43,646 nt of DNA from an uncultured bacterium (GTDB lineage Bacteria > Bacteroidota > Bacteroidia > Bacteroidales > CAIWKO01): positions 1 through 43,646 of the forward strand of contig CAIOYH010000049.1 of the NCBI GenBank assembly GCA_903862465.1, written 5' to 3'. Below are positions 1 through 7,179 of the stretch, one piece after another. The translations under genes were made by a program, and so were the position numbers. How positions within the stretch are numbered: the first letter of the stretch is position 1; each line of letters opens with the position of its first letter. The notes under the pieces are model-generated. The model was not told where the DNA came from and did no database searches. It worked only from the letters and a program-made list of their open reading frames with translations.

Positions 1-60
1 ACAAATCAAAAAATCACAAAGTTGTCCAAAGTTTCCAACTTCGCACCTTTATATTATAGT

Positions 61-214
61 CCCGCCTGCAAAGTCGGGGTTGGGGTTTCTAATTCCTGCC
101 TGCGTGACAACAGTCAGGCGGGTTTTATTTTTCATTTTTCATTCCTTCCTACGTAACAAAGTCAGAAAGGTTTCATTCCTGCCTGAGTGACAAAGTGAGT
201 CAACTTTCATTTTT
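61..214 (+). repeat. Cluster of CCTGCCT...TCAGGCAGG direct repeats, left of the toxin module
   Basis: Three related copies begin at 95, 144 and 178, with a shortened one at 61. Each has the layout CCTGCCT, a GTGACAAAG-like centre, TCAGGCAGG, then TTTCATTTTTCATT. The first copy can fold because CCTGCCTG pairs with CAGGCGGG. The same repeat reappears at 1288 and 1331, on the other side of the nucleotidyltransferase gene. No gene is seen in this stretch. Confidence 0.75.
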
Positions 215-279
215 CATTTTTATTTTTTCATTTTCCAACAGTCACATAGTCTAAAGTCTAATAGCCTTATTATTCATTA

Positions 280-582
280 TTAACTCCTCACTTCAAAAGC
301 CTTCCTAACATTTACCAAATCTAAAGCAACCATTTTTTCAATTGCCTCTTTCCAGTTGTTACACGTATGAATATGCGGCTGCAAATGCAAAAGAAACCGC
401 TTCCTAGTGTCGCTTGTCCAGAGCTTTTTAATATCAATTCGGTCAATCTGCGATTTTACTTCTCCAAACGGAAAGCCAATCAGGTCGGGGAAACTCGCCC
501 GCTCTAAGATACGCCTCACGATGTATTCGTCATTCCATCCACCGATGCCATCCCAAAAGTATTTATTGTATCTTTCCTGCAT
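280..582 (-). CDS. Small protein paired with the AbiEii-like nucleotidyltransferase, candidate antitoxin
   Basis: This 100-residue soluble protein has no signal peptide or membrane segment. Its N-terminus contains a YFWDGIGGWNDEYIVRRILE stretch, followed by basic and amphipathic segments. It overlaps the 3' end of the upstream nucleotidyltransferase gene by 20 nt, so the two are very likely translated together. AbiEii-type toxins normally have an adjacent antitoxin gene, and this is the only candidate here. Its order is unusual because classical AbiEi antitoxin genes lie upstream of the toxin. The protein does not resemble the winged-helix AbiEi family, so the antitoxin role is inferred only from position. 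Confidence 0.7.
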   Translation of the reverse strand: MQERYNKYFWDGIGGWNDEYIVRRILERASFPDLIGFPFGEVKSQIDRIDIKKLWTSDTRKRFLLHLQPHIHTCNNWKEAIEKMVALDLVNVRKAFEVRS

Positions 583-1252
583 AATGAATCAATTGTTCAA
601 TTAAATTTTTAGCAAAAGTATCAAATTCGTTCACATCCACCGGTTTTATCAGTATCACATTGCCCTGCATTGCTCCCTCTGCTAAAGCTAAAATAGTTTC
701 TTCATAACTTAAAGCTACATTTTTCAGGCTTACCCACTTTATTACTTCCTCAATCCTGAACTCCCCAAGTAGGTAATACAAATCAATATAATCCTTTAAT
801 GTTTTCCGATGAAAAATTGCAGATAGTTTATTGGCAACCAGATTGGCTTTCGTGTCAAGAAAAAAATGTTCGTGCTTCAAAGGATTTTCAATTAAAGGTA
901 TCGGCTCATAAACCATATCCACTTTCAGGTTAATTTCTTCCTGCACAACAAATATCTGCTTGAAATACTCCGTATCATTTGAAACTTCTAATTTATACGC
1001 TGTAGCCAGTCTATTGATAAACAGCCTACTTTCAGCTTCAAAAGTTGTCTGAGTGTATTTAATTCCGTCAAAAAACAAATCAAGGTCATCGGAATAACGA
1101 TGTTGGTAATAATAGCGCGAAAGGCATGTGCCGCCTGTCAGGTAGAATTTGTCGCTTTGCAAAAGGTCCATAACCCTGTCTTGCAAAGGGTAAACCTTCA
1201 GCTTGTAAAAATCGTTTTCCTGTTGACTTGCTATGTTAATTTTTCCCGGCAT
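563..1252 (-). CDS. AbiEii/AbiGii-like nucleotidyltransferase toxin
   Basis: This 229-residue protein belongs to the nucleotidyltransferase AbiEii/AbiGii family. Motif I is GGTCLSR at about residues 40-46, followed by the catalytic acidic motif SDDLDLF at about 54-60. A later segment, KLSAIFHRKTLKDYIDLYYL, matches the family's conserved K...R..KD..DLY pattern. Members of this family are toxins of type IV-like toxin-antitoxin or abortive-infection modules and transfer nucleotides to a target RNA such as tRNA. The partner gene overlaps its 3' end. Both flanks of the pair carry the same direct repeat, which suggests the module was inserted or mobilised as a unit. Confidence 0.85.
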   Translation of the reverse strand: MPGKINIASQQENDFYKLKVYPLQDRVMDLLQSDKFYLTGGTCLSRYYYQHRYSDDLDLFFDGIKYTQTTFEAESRLFINRLATAYKLEVSNDTEYFKQIFVVQEEINLKVDMVYEPIPLIENPLKHEHFFLDTKANLVANKLSAIFHRKTLKDYIDLYYLLGEFRIEEVIKWVSLKNVALSYEETILALAEGAMQGNVILIKPVDVNEFDTFAKNLIEQLIHYAGKIQ

Positions 1253-1287
1253 ATTAAATACTTTTTTTCTTCAGTCATATTTCAACT

Positions 1288-1366
1288 CCCGCCTGAATGA
1301 CGCCAGTCGGGCAAGTTTCATTTTCAGTTTCTGCCTCCCTAACAAAGTCAGGAAGGTTTCATTTTT
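1288..1366 (+). repeat. Two further CCTGCCT...TCAGG direct repeats, right of the toxin module
   Basis: Copies starting at 1288 and 1331 match the repeat found at 95, 144 and 178 in the same orientation, including the TTTCATTTTT tail. They place the nucleotidyltransferase pair between direct repeats. Confidence 0.7.
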
Positions 1367-1401
1367 TATTTAAAATTCATAATTTTTCATTTTTCATTAT
1401 A

Positions 1402-1557
1402 TTATAGTACCAGTTGTGCGAAATTTCCCAAATTCGCATCCGTCATCATGGTTTGTTTATCGTCTGTGCCATTCATGATACCATAATCTATCATCACACC
1501 TACATCAGAAGCGGGTTTGCCATTGTCGTTGATTACTCGTACAGAAAAGTTTGCCAT
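1402..1557 (-). CDS. 51-residue protein, probable truncated carboxypeptidase-regulatory-like domain
   Basis: A reading frame of 52 codons runs from an ATG at 1557 to a TAA at 1402. It begins MANFSVRVINDNGKPASDVG and later has a TDDKQTMMTDANLGNF stretch. This pattern of a beta strand, NGKP, and then TDANG-like residues is typical of the start of Bacteroidota carboxypeptidase-regulatory-like domains. Such domains normally need another 30-40 residues, so this copy appears to be cut short just where AT-rich repeat sequence begins. It may be a remnant rather than a working gene. Identification rests on pattern only. Confidence 0.45.
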   Translation of the reverse strand: MANFSVRVINDNGKPASDVGVMIDYGIMNGTDDKQTMMTDANLGNFAQLVL

Positions 1558-2056
1558 AGTCTTAGATTTTTGAGGGTGTAAAGATACTTATTATTTTAGT
1601 AGATGCAAGAAAAAAGTTCACTTTTTCTTATCCAAATAATTTTCGCAAATTTTAAATCTTTGGCTTCGCTACAAATATTATAAATTACAATATTAATTAT
1701 CAATAAGTTAAATGAAGTTTTTAACTAACTATTTGATAAAAGAACATTTCAAAATATTTTACATTTTTTTTGTTCAATCGGCAAAAAGTGTTTAAAAAAG
1801 GATGCATTTTTTGTGTAAAAGATGATTTTTTTTGATGATGATGATGGTTTTTATGAATTTCTGCGAAAAAGTTAGGTAAAATTTCTGATTTGTGACCCTG
1901 CCAAAAAAGATAGTCGGCAGGTTAAAATCTGAAACGCTAAAGACACAAAAATTTCGGCACATTGAAAAAAACACATAGAATTTGATATTTGATTTTACCG
2001 TTAACTTTCGAAAACCTACCCTTAACTGATTAGATGCTACCGTTAACTGATTTGCC
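1558..2056. other. AT-rich intergenic stretch, no convincing gene
   Basis: About 500 bp of AT-rich sequence. A long minus-strand reading frame exists here but is rich in Phe, Ile and Lys with no domain pattern, and it overlaps the promoter and start of the next plus-strand gene. Its right end holds the short 21-bp array listed separately. Confidence 0.6.
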
Positions 2057-2058
2057 TT
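1996..2058 (+). repeat. Three-unit 21-bp tandem array (TACCGTTAACTGATT-like)
   Basis: The motif TACCGTTAACT, TACCCTTAACTGATT, TACCGTTAACTGATT starts at 1996, 2017 and 2038, so the spacing is exactly 21 bp twice. The array ends at the -33 region of the promoter whose -7 box is at 2081-2088. Each unit carries GTTAAC or CTTAAC, which is a palindrome or near palindrome. Confidence 0.8.
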
Positions 2059-2088
2059 GCAATTCGCTTTTCGTCTGAAGTACTTTTG
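2057..2088 (+). promoter_or_regulatory. Bacteroidota-type promoter (TTG - 21 bp - TACTTTTG)
   Basis: The -7 box TACTTTTG at 2081-2088 matches TAnnTTTG exactly, with a TTG at 2057-2059 as the -33 element. It lies over the first ATG at 2086 of the downstream reading frame, so translation more likely starts at 2173. Confidence 0.55.
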
Positions 2089-2172
2089 TTTCAGAAAGCA
2101 AATATAAACAGCTTGAAAACCAAAAATGCGAAAGCAACAGTAAAAGGAATATTTGACAATTCGAAAAAAAAT

Positions 2173-2580
2173 ATGAACCAAAGAAACAACATAGTGCTAC
2201 AAAATCAGAAACAAGGCTTGTTTTGCTTTTTTCTATTCAATCTGTATGGTGGCAATAGCAATCAGTTTACTGAAGAAAGAATACCTGTCGGAGTTATATT
2301 GTTCCACGGAAATCAGGATACCTTCGCGTTAGTTTCATTTAGAACCATATTGAAAGAAACTGATATTCAGCTTATCATTAATGAAAATGTGGTAATACAA
2401 AATGGAATTCTACCAATGCAAGCTAACATTGTACCGAAACAACATAGCATCATACCAAAAGCAGTTTGCATTGATAAAATCAGTCATGTTTTCAATATCA
2501 AAATGGTATCGAATTTAACTAACATGCAGATATTAAGCATATTGAAATTTCGATTATTCAAAAAGAACATCCTTTGTTAA
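2173..2580 (+). CDS. Hypothetical protein, unknown function
   Basis: This frame gives 135 residues from the ATG at 2173; an upstream ATG at 2086 would sit inside the promoter's -7 box. The protein has alternating hydrophobic segments such as RIPVGVILFHGN and TDIQLIINENVVIQNGIL, which suggest beta strands, and no clear signal peptide. I do not recognise the family. It ends 37 nt before the next secreted-protein gene, so the two may share a transcript. The unusually high Asn and Ile content leaves open that the frame is fortuitous. Confidence 0.4.
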   Translation: MNQRNNIVLQNQKQGLFCFFLFNLYGGNSNQFTEERIPVGVILFHGNQDTFALVSFRTILKETDIQLIINENVVIQNGILPMQANIVPKQHSIIPKAVCIDKISHVFNIKMVSNLTNMQILSILKFRLFKKNILC

Positions 2581-2617
2581 AAACAATTAATTATAAACTA
2601 AACAAAAATTAAGCATT

Positions 2618-3235
2618 ATGAAAATGAAAAGAATCATCCTCAATTTTATGCGATTTGCAGTAGCAGTACTCATCGTATTTGGTCGTTCAGTGCATGCACA
2701 CATGAGCGACAATGAACATTTTGTTACACCGAACCCAACTTTACCTAATATAAAAGCAGCCATTGATGATATGGAAACAAAAGCTGCATTAGCTAAAAAT
2801 GGAAGTAAGCAGGATAAATCGAACCTGAAAGAGGCAAGAAAAAAAGTGGTTAACTTGTTGCGCTTATCAGCGTGGTATGTTGAAGGGATAGCTCAAGGAA
2901 ACGAAAATATACTTATCAGTAGTGGTTTTGAATTATCTAAGGAACCTATTCCATCGCAGCGGGATGATTTTTGGATTATCGCGGGCGTGGCTTCAGGTGA
3001 GATGACTATAGGATGCGTTGCTTTCCCGAAAGCAGGCGCGTATATTTGGCAGGTTAGTGCCACAAGCACTTTACCTGCTGCAGACAAAGATTGGCTTTTT
3101 GCAGGTGCTTCCACGCAACGCAAAACCAATCTGAAAGGTTACACACCCGATACGAAACTTTGGTTCAGAGTTCGTCCGGTGACTCCTGATGGTTTAATGG
3201 AAGGTAGTGATCCGATATTATTCCCCATCAGATGA
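2618..3235 (+). CDS. Secreted protein with helical N-terminal region and FN3-like C-terminus
   Basis: This 205-residue protein has an N-terminal leader of about 28 residues (MKMKR..., hydrophobic core, ending near VHAH). After it comes a helical region with many Lys and Glu residues (about 50-100), and then a beta-rich part with GYTPDTKLWFRVRPVTPDG near residues 170-190. That last segment is like strands F and G of a fibronectin type III domain. The layout, a helical spacer before an FN3-like domain, is familiar from small Bacteroidota proteins of unknown role. A strong terminator follows at 3262, so this is the end of its transcript. Function is unknown. Confidence 0.8.
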   Translation: MKMKRIILNFMRFAVAVLIVFGRSVHAHMSDNEHFVTPNPTLPNIKAAIDDMETKAALAKNGSKQDKSNLKEARKKVVNLLRLSAWYVEGIAQGNENILISSGFELSKEPIPSQRDDFWIIAGVASGEMTIGCVAFPKAGAYIWQVSATSTLPAADKDWLFAGASTQRKTNLKGYTPDTKLWFRVRPVTPDGLMEGSDPILFPIR

Positions 3236-3261
3236 GGACACAAAAAAGGATGTTGGAAAAG

Positions 3262-3293
3262 ACAGGGATGCAAAGTGTCCCTGTTTTTTTTTG
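3262..3293 (+). terminator. Rho-independent terminator
   Basis: ACAGGGA at 3262-3268 pairs with TCCCTGT at 3278-3284 and is followed by a run of nine T residues. It lies 27 bp after the stop codon of the secreted-protein gene. Confidence 0.85.
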
Positions 3294-3717
3294 AGTTGAA
3301 ACACATAGACACATAGACACATAGAAGTATATTTTAAACAAAGAGCGAACAAAGTAAAACATAGAGGTTTATAGAGAATCGTTGTGCTCTTTGTGCTATC
3401 CTTTGTGTTCTTTGTGGTTGAAATTTTCTTTACCACAAAGAACACTAGTTGCAAAACACAAGGAACACAATACCTAATTTTACTATGTGTCTATGTGACT
3501 ATGTGGTTAATTCCTCTAAGTGTCTCTAAGTGCTCTCTGTCCTGTCCCGCACCGAACCTTGCTATACACATAAATGTCGTGAGGTCGGGAGTCTCCGTGG
3601 TAAAAACACTTGGAAATTGGAACCTAATTCATCATTATATGCCAAAAATCATTAAAAAAACAATTCCCTCAAAAGCACTATTTTTTATGTTTTTATCTGT
3701 GAATATAAAAAAATAAT
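3294..3717. repeat. Repeat-rich intergenic region with ACACATAG and CACAAAGAACAC words
   Basis: An ACACATAG 8-mer is repeated three times at 3301-3324, and its inverse, CTATGTG, recurs at 3484-3506. GTGTTCTTTGTGGT at 3405-3418 pairs perfectly with ACCACAAAGAACAC at 3432-3445, giving a 14-bp stem with a 13-nt loop. The 110-codon frame through this DNA reads the repeats and is not a believable gene. GC-rich words near 3540-3600 (TGTCCCGCACCG, AGGTCGGG) resemble the ones at 8781-8810. Confidence 0.7.
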
Positions 3718-3725
3718 TAATTTTG
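3718..3725 (+). promoter_or_regulatory. -7 promoter box TAATTTTG
   Basis: TAATTTTG fits TAnnTTTG and lies 19 bp before the ATG at 3744. The -33 region is weak (TG-rich, no clear TTG). Confidence 0.45.
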
Positions 3726-3743
3726 TCAAAATATTAAATTTAT

Positions 3744-4646
3744 ATGCCCGAGAATACTTCTACAGCAGGGAAAGGAAAGACTTACAAAATCGTTATCGGT
3801 ATTGAAAGTGCTATCATTGTTATACTTTTGGTTTTGTATATCACCTCATGGAATAAAGCCAACACATTTGTCATCGAAAAAGAGAAAGCCGTATCCGAAC
3901 GGCAGGTGATGCAAAAGCAATTGGATTCGTTGGTGCGTGAGCACGAAAAAATCGCCACCGAATATGGAAATATGACCAAGGATTTGGGTCGTAAAGATAG
4001 TTTGATACAAGCGCAAGCCGGCGAGATTCAAAAACTTATTGAAAGCAATGCCGGCAAACGACAAATTCAGCGTAAGCTTGATTATCTGAGAGGTATTACA
4101 CAGGATTATGTGGCTCAGATTGACAAACTGCTGAAAGAAAACGAAAACCTGAAGACCGAAGTGAAAGGGATGCAGGTGAATATAAAAGAGGAACAAGATA
4201 AAAATTCGAACTTATCGAAAGATAAAGATGCCTTGAGCGAAAAAATTACGAATGCGGCAGTGTTGCAAGCCTATTCCATGACAGCGACGGGCATTCGAAC
4301 CAAACAAGGCGGTGCGAAAGAAGAAGTGGTGGAAAAAGCCAAACGTGTTGAAAAAATAAAAATCACCTTTACCTTAGCCAAGAATCCTTTGGTAGAATCG
4401 GGCACTAAAATGATTTATATTCGGATAGCTCGACCCGATAATGCTATTCTGAATGATGGTGCGAGTTTTGACTATGAAGGAAAACAAATTATGTATTCAT
4501 TGATGAAAAGCTGTTATTATAATGGCAGTTCAATAAATATTGTGCTTTATTATGAAAAAACTGACCGCATCGTTGCAGGCACCTATAATATTGCTGCGTT
4601 TTGCGATGGGAAAGAAATTGGACAGTGTGGCTTCTCGCTGAAATAA
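3744..4646 (+). CDS. Membrane-anchored coiled-coil protein, paralogue 1
   Basis: This 300-residue protein has a short cytoplasmic N-terminus, one membrane segment (about residues 17-36, IVIGIESAIIVILLVLYITS), a charged coiled coil (about 40-170) and a C-terminal beta-rich domain of about 100 residues starting at RVEKIKITF. The topology places the coiled coil and the domain in the periplasm. The next gene encodes a protein of the same layout, and both C-terminal domains share RVEKI, Y-IRIA-P---IL, FDY-G and F-DG--IG. I do not recognise a named family. A link to the envelope is inferred from the anchor and from the following HMA-like and OmpA-like genes. Confidence 0.85.
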   Translation: MPENTSTAGKGKTYKIVIGIESAIIVILLVLYITSWNKANTFVIEKEKAVSERQVMQKQLDSLVREHEKIATEYGNMTKDLGRKDSLIQAQAGEIQKLIESNAGKRQIQRKLDYLRGITQDYVAQIDKLLKENENLKTEVKGMQVNIKEEQDKNSNLSKDKDALSEKITNAAVLQAYSMTATGIRTKQGGAKEEVVEKAKRVEKIKITFTLAKNPLVESGTKMIYIRIARPDNAILNDGASFDYEGKQIMYSLMKSCYYNGSSINIVLYYEKTDRIVAGTYNIAAFCDGKEIGQCGFSLK

Positions 4647-4660
4647 TAAAAATAACGGAC

Positions 4661-4771
4661 TTCTATAAATTGCTTTTTCATCGTTGGACTTCAATTTTTA
4701 AAATGCTCATTGACTTTAGTAAACTCCGCTTTTAAAAATCTTGTCCGCCTCGAAAAATCTAATTTCTAGAA
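4661..4771. repeat. 111-bp imperfect palindromic repeat, copy 1
   Basis: This element begins TTCTATAAATTGCTTTTTCA and ends AATTTCTAGAA. It matches the element at 22491-22602 along its whole length with scattered differences. Most of it is self-complementary: TTCTA/TAGAA ends, TTTTTC/GAAAAA, GGAC/GTCC and TTTTAAAA/TTTTAAAA pair in nested order. It separates the two coiled-coil paralogue genes. Confidence 0.85.
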
Positions 4772-4820
4772 CCCCTAAATATAATTGTACTAGTAATAAC
4801 CAAAATTAAAAATTAAAAAA

Positions 4821-5729
4821 ATGGAATCAACGAATCCCGAATTAAAGAAAAAACCGAATTACTTCATGTATCTTTCGATTTTGCTGTTTATTGTTTGCTG
4901 TGTGTTGACTTGGCAACTGATTTCTTTCAACAAACAAATCAATGTGGTGACTACTGAAAAAGAAACCATCAGCAACGAGAAAGACAAAGTGGTGGCGCAA
5001 TTGGAGAATCTGAAAAAAGAATACGACCAACTTTCAAAAGATAATACGCAGTTGACCGAGATGTTTAATAAAGAAAAAGAACAAGTGGAAGCCCTGCTGC
5101 AAAAGGTTAAAAACTCACAAGGTTCTGTTTCGAAGTATAAAAAACAAATCACTTCGATGGAAGGTCGTTTGAAAGAATACGAACAGCAAATTGAAGAACT
5201 GAAAAAGCAAAACAAAGAGTTGACCGTGGAGAATTTTCATATCAAAACCGTTTTGGATTCAACAAGCACAGAAAACAAACAACTCTCATCGCAAAATCAA
5301 GCTTTGAGCGAAACCGTTAGCAAGGGTTCGGCTTTGACCACCTATGACATCAATGCAAATGGCATCGTCGTAAAATCCAAAGGAAAAGAAATACCTACTA
5401 AGAAATCCAAACGCGTAGAAAAGATTCGTGTTTGCTTCACCATAGGCGAAAATGCTATTGCTACTGCTGGTGCCAAGACCGTTTATTTGAGAATTGCCGA
5501 CCCAAGCGGAAACATTTTGTCGAGCGGCGCAGGCGACGAATATTCTTTTGACTATCAAGGAACAAAGCTGCAATACAGTAGCAAAGAGCAAGTTGCTTTC
5601 AACAACAAAGCCGTGGATGTTTGTATCTATTGGGCTAAAATCAAAGATTTCACACCGGGCAGCTACACCGTTGATTTGTTTGCTGACGGAAACGCCATCG
5701 GCACATCAACCTTTATTCTTGAAAAATAA
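4821..5729 (+). CDS. Membrane-anchored coiled-coil protein, paralogue 2
   Basis: This 302-residue protein repeats the architecture of the gene before it. It has a membrane segment at about residues 16-33, a long coiled coil at about 35-170 rich in Lys, Glu and Gln, and a C-terminal beta-rich domain from RVEKIRVCF. Conserved positions with its neighbour include YLRIADPSGNIL, FDYQG and the final DG-AIGTS-F. The coiled coil has diverged much more than the terminal domain, so the domain is probably the functional part. The gene pair is a tandem duplication, now split by the 111-bp palindromic repeat. It is followed after 19 nt by the HMA-like gene and is probably cotranscribed with it. Confidence 0.85.
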   Translation: MESTNPELKKKPNYFMYLSILLFIVCCVLTWQLISFNKQINVVTTEKETISNEKDKVVAQLENLKKEYDQLSKDNTQLTEMFNKEKEQVEALLQKVKNSQGSVSKYKKQITSMEGRLKEYEQQIEELKKQNKELTVENFHIKTVLDSTSTENKQLSSQNQALSETVSKGSALTTYDINANGIVVKSKGKEIPTKKSKRVEKIRVCFTIGENAIATAGAKTVYLRIADPSGNILSSGAGDEYSFDYQGTKLQYSSKEQVAFNNKAVDVCIYWAKIKDFTPGSYTVDLFADGNAIGTSTFILEK

Positions 5730-5748
5730 CCAATAAACCATAAAAAAC

Positions 5749-6108
5749 ATGAAAACTAAAATTGCAAGTATGCTAACAATGGCAATCGTAATGATGTTTG
5801 CCGTAAACACTTTTGGACAAAAGAACCAAGAAGTGGTGAAAGAACAAAAAATTAAAGTGAATTTTCAATGCGAAAATGGCAAAGCCCAAATTGAACGCGA
5901 ATTGGCGAAGACCCCCGGCGTGAAAGAAGTGATTGCTAGCATGGAAACCAAAGAAGTGACCATCAAATATGTTGATGGCAAAACGACCAAAGATGCCTTG
6001 GTGAAAGCTATTGAAAAAATTGGTTACAGCACCGAGTTTTCGAAAGGCGCAGCAGCCACCAAACCTTCCTGTGCCAAGTCATGTGCAGGCGATAGACCGA
6101 AACCATAA
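5749..6108 (+). CDS. Exported heavy-metal-associated (HMA)-like protein with altered metal motif
   Basis: This 119-residue protein has a signal peptide (cleavage near TFGQ, residue 24) and one ferredoxin-like HMA domain (about 33-95). The domain has the family signatures ELAKTPGVKEVIASMETKEV and ALVKAIEKIGYST. The usual metal-binding CxxC of strand 1 is reduced to a single Cys (QCENGK, Cys41, with Gly at the second position). A new Cys pair appears in the tail as CAKSC at about 108-112. It may bind copper or another soft metal in the periplasm by a different geometry, or have become a structural or protein-binding domain. It follows the coiled-coil gene by 19 nt and ends at a strong terminator. 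Confidence 0.85.
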   Translation: MKTKIASMLTMAIVMMFAVNTFGQKNQEVVKEQKIKVNFQCENGKAQIERELAKTPGVKEVIASMETKEVTIKYVDGKTTKDALVKAIEKIGYSTEFSKGAAATKPSCAKSCAGDRPKP

Positions 6109-6133
6109 TCATTTCAGGAGAATATGTAAAAAG

Positions 6134-6160
6134 GGCGAAGGGAAACTTTCGCCTTTTTTT
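6134..6160 (+). terminator. Rho-independent terminator
   Basis: GGCGAA at 6134-6139 pairs with TTCGCC at 6148-6153, followed by seven T residues. It closes the coiled-coil/HMA transcript. Confidence 0.9.
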
Positions 6161-6222
6161 ATGTCGGTTTTGCATAAACAGTGAAAATCTGCGTTATATC
6201 TTTACACCTTATCCTTAACAGT

Positions 6223-6924
6223 ATGATTAATATCCTCGTCCGAAAATTTGCGTTCGTAGTGTTGGCATGCCTTAGTTGGCAGATGCTATCGGCGCAAGAG
6301 CTGCAGCCTACAGAAACCGAATCGGTGTTGAATGTGTTTGTGTCGAGCATGAAAAATGTGCCGCGACAGGGCGAAGTGATTAAATTTGTAGGGAAGAAAG
6401 GCAAGAAAATCTTTAGCGGCATCACCAACAAAGAAGGCAAATTCTCTATCCTCATTCCCGAAGGCGATAGCTACGAAATATTGTATAAGACTTTTGCCGA
6501 TTCGGTGGAATACAACACCATTGATGTGCCCAAAGCCGAAGGGAAATACACCTTCGATGTGGATTTGAAATACGACCCGCCACAGGTTTATACCCTGAAA
6601 AACGTATTGTTCGAAACGGGCAAATCCATCTTGCGACCCGAATCGAACCGAGCGCTGAACGATTTGGTTGAAATTTTGAAACTGAAACCCAAAATGATTA
6701 TCGAAATCTCTGGTCATACCGACAACATCGGCAGCCCCGAAACGAACTTGAAACTTTCTCTGGAGCGTGCCACTGCCGTGCGAAACTATTTGATACAACA
6801 TGGCATTGCCCCTACGCGACTCACTGCCAAAGGTTATGGCGACACCCAAGCTGTGGAAACCAATGACACCGACGCAGGACGGGCACAAAATCGGAGGACG
6901 GAAGTGCGGATTATCAGCGAGTAA
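6223..6924 (+). CDS. OmpA-family outer membrane protein with carboxypeptidase-regulatory-like N-domain
   Basis: The 233-residue product starts at the ATG at 6223; a GTG at 6181 would add 14 residues in front of the signal peptide and is less likely. After a signal peptide ending near LSAQ comes a short beta domain with FSGITNKEGKFSILIPEG, typical of carboxypeptidase-regulatory-like domains. The C-terminal half is a complete OmpA peptidoglycan-binding domain: FETGKSILRPES, ISGHTDNIGS, LSLERATAVRNYLI, RLTAKGYGD and GRAQNRRTEVRI. It should tether the outer membrane to peptidoglycan. It stands alone, preceded by a terminator and followed by a long repeat region. Confidence 0.92.
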   Translation: MINILVRKFAFVVLACLSWQMLSAQELQPTETESVLNVFVSSMKNVPRQGEVIKFVGKKGKKIFSGITNKEGKFSILIPEGDSYEILYKTFADSVEYNTIDVPKAEGKYTFDVDLKYDPPQVYTLKNVLFETGKSILRPESNRALNDLVEILKLKPKMIIEISGHTDNIGSPETNLKLSLERATAVRNYLIQHGIAPTRLTAKGYGDTQAVETNDTDAGRAQNRRTEVRIISE

Positions 6925-6925
6925 A

Positions 6926-7130
6926 AATCCAAATACCAAGAACCAAATACCAAGCTCCAAGGAAAAAACCACATAGGCACATAGACACATTGGAAGATGG
7001 AAACAGAAGAAAGCATTTGTTCTTTGTGTTTTTTAAACTTGTGTGACTTATGGTAAAATAACACGGAGACACGGAAAGCACTAAGTTTCACTAAGAAATC
7101 GCAACAATAGAACAATAGCGCAATTGATAT
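6926..7130 (+). repeat. Intergenic word cluster (types A, B and C)
   Basis: The sequence holds CCAAATACCAAGCTCCAAG (6935-6962), an ACATAGGCACATAGACACAT run, ACACGGAGACACGGAAAGCA with CTAAG repeats (7061-7099) and CAACAATAGAACAATAGCGC (7101-7120). The same words recur at 8709-8874, 15618-15842, 20302-20338 and 32645-32682. No gene is seen. Confidence 0.7.
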
Positions 7131-7179
7131 AACATCCTGTTTAATAATATATTCAGATATTATAAATTGCAAATAAATC

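Noticed and set aside
1792-2181. 129-codon minus-strand frame in AT-rich DNA
   Set aside because: Composition is Phe, Ile, Lys and Asn rich with no domain pattern. It overlaps the promoter and start of a more plausible plus-strand gene and includes the 21-bp array.
3384-3716. 110-codon plus-strand frame
   Set aside because: It reads repeat words and a hairpin (TTCTTTGTGG/CCACAAAGAA) and has no family resemblance.
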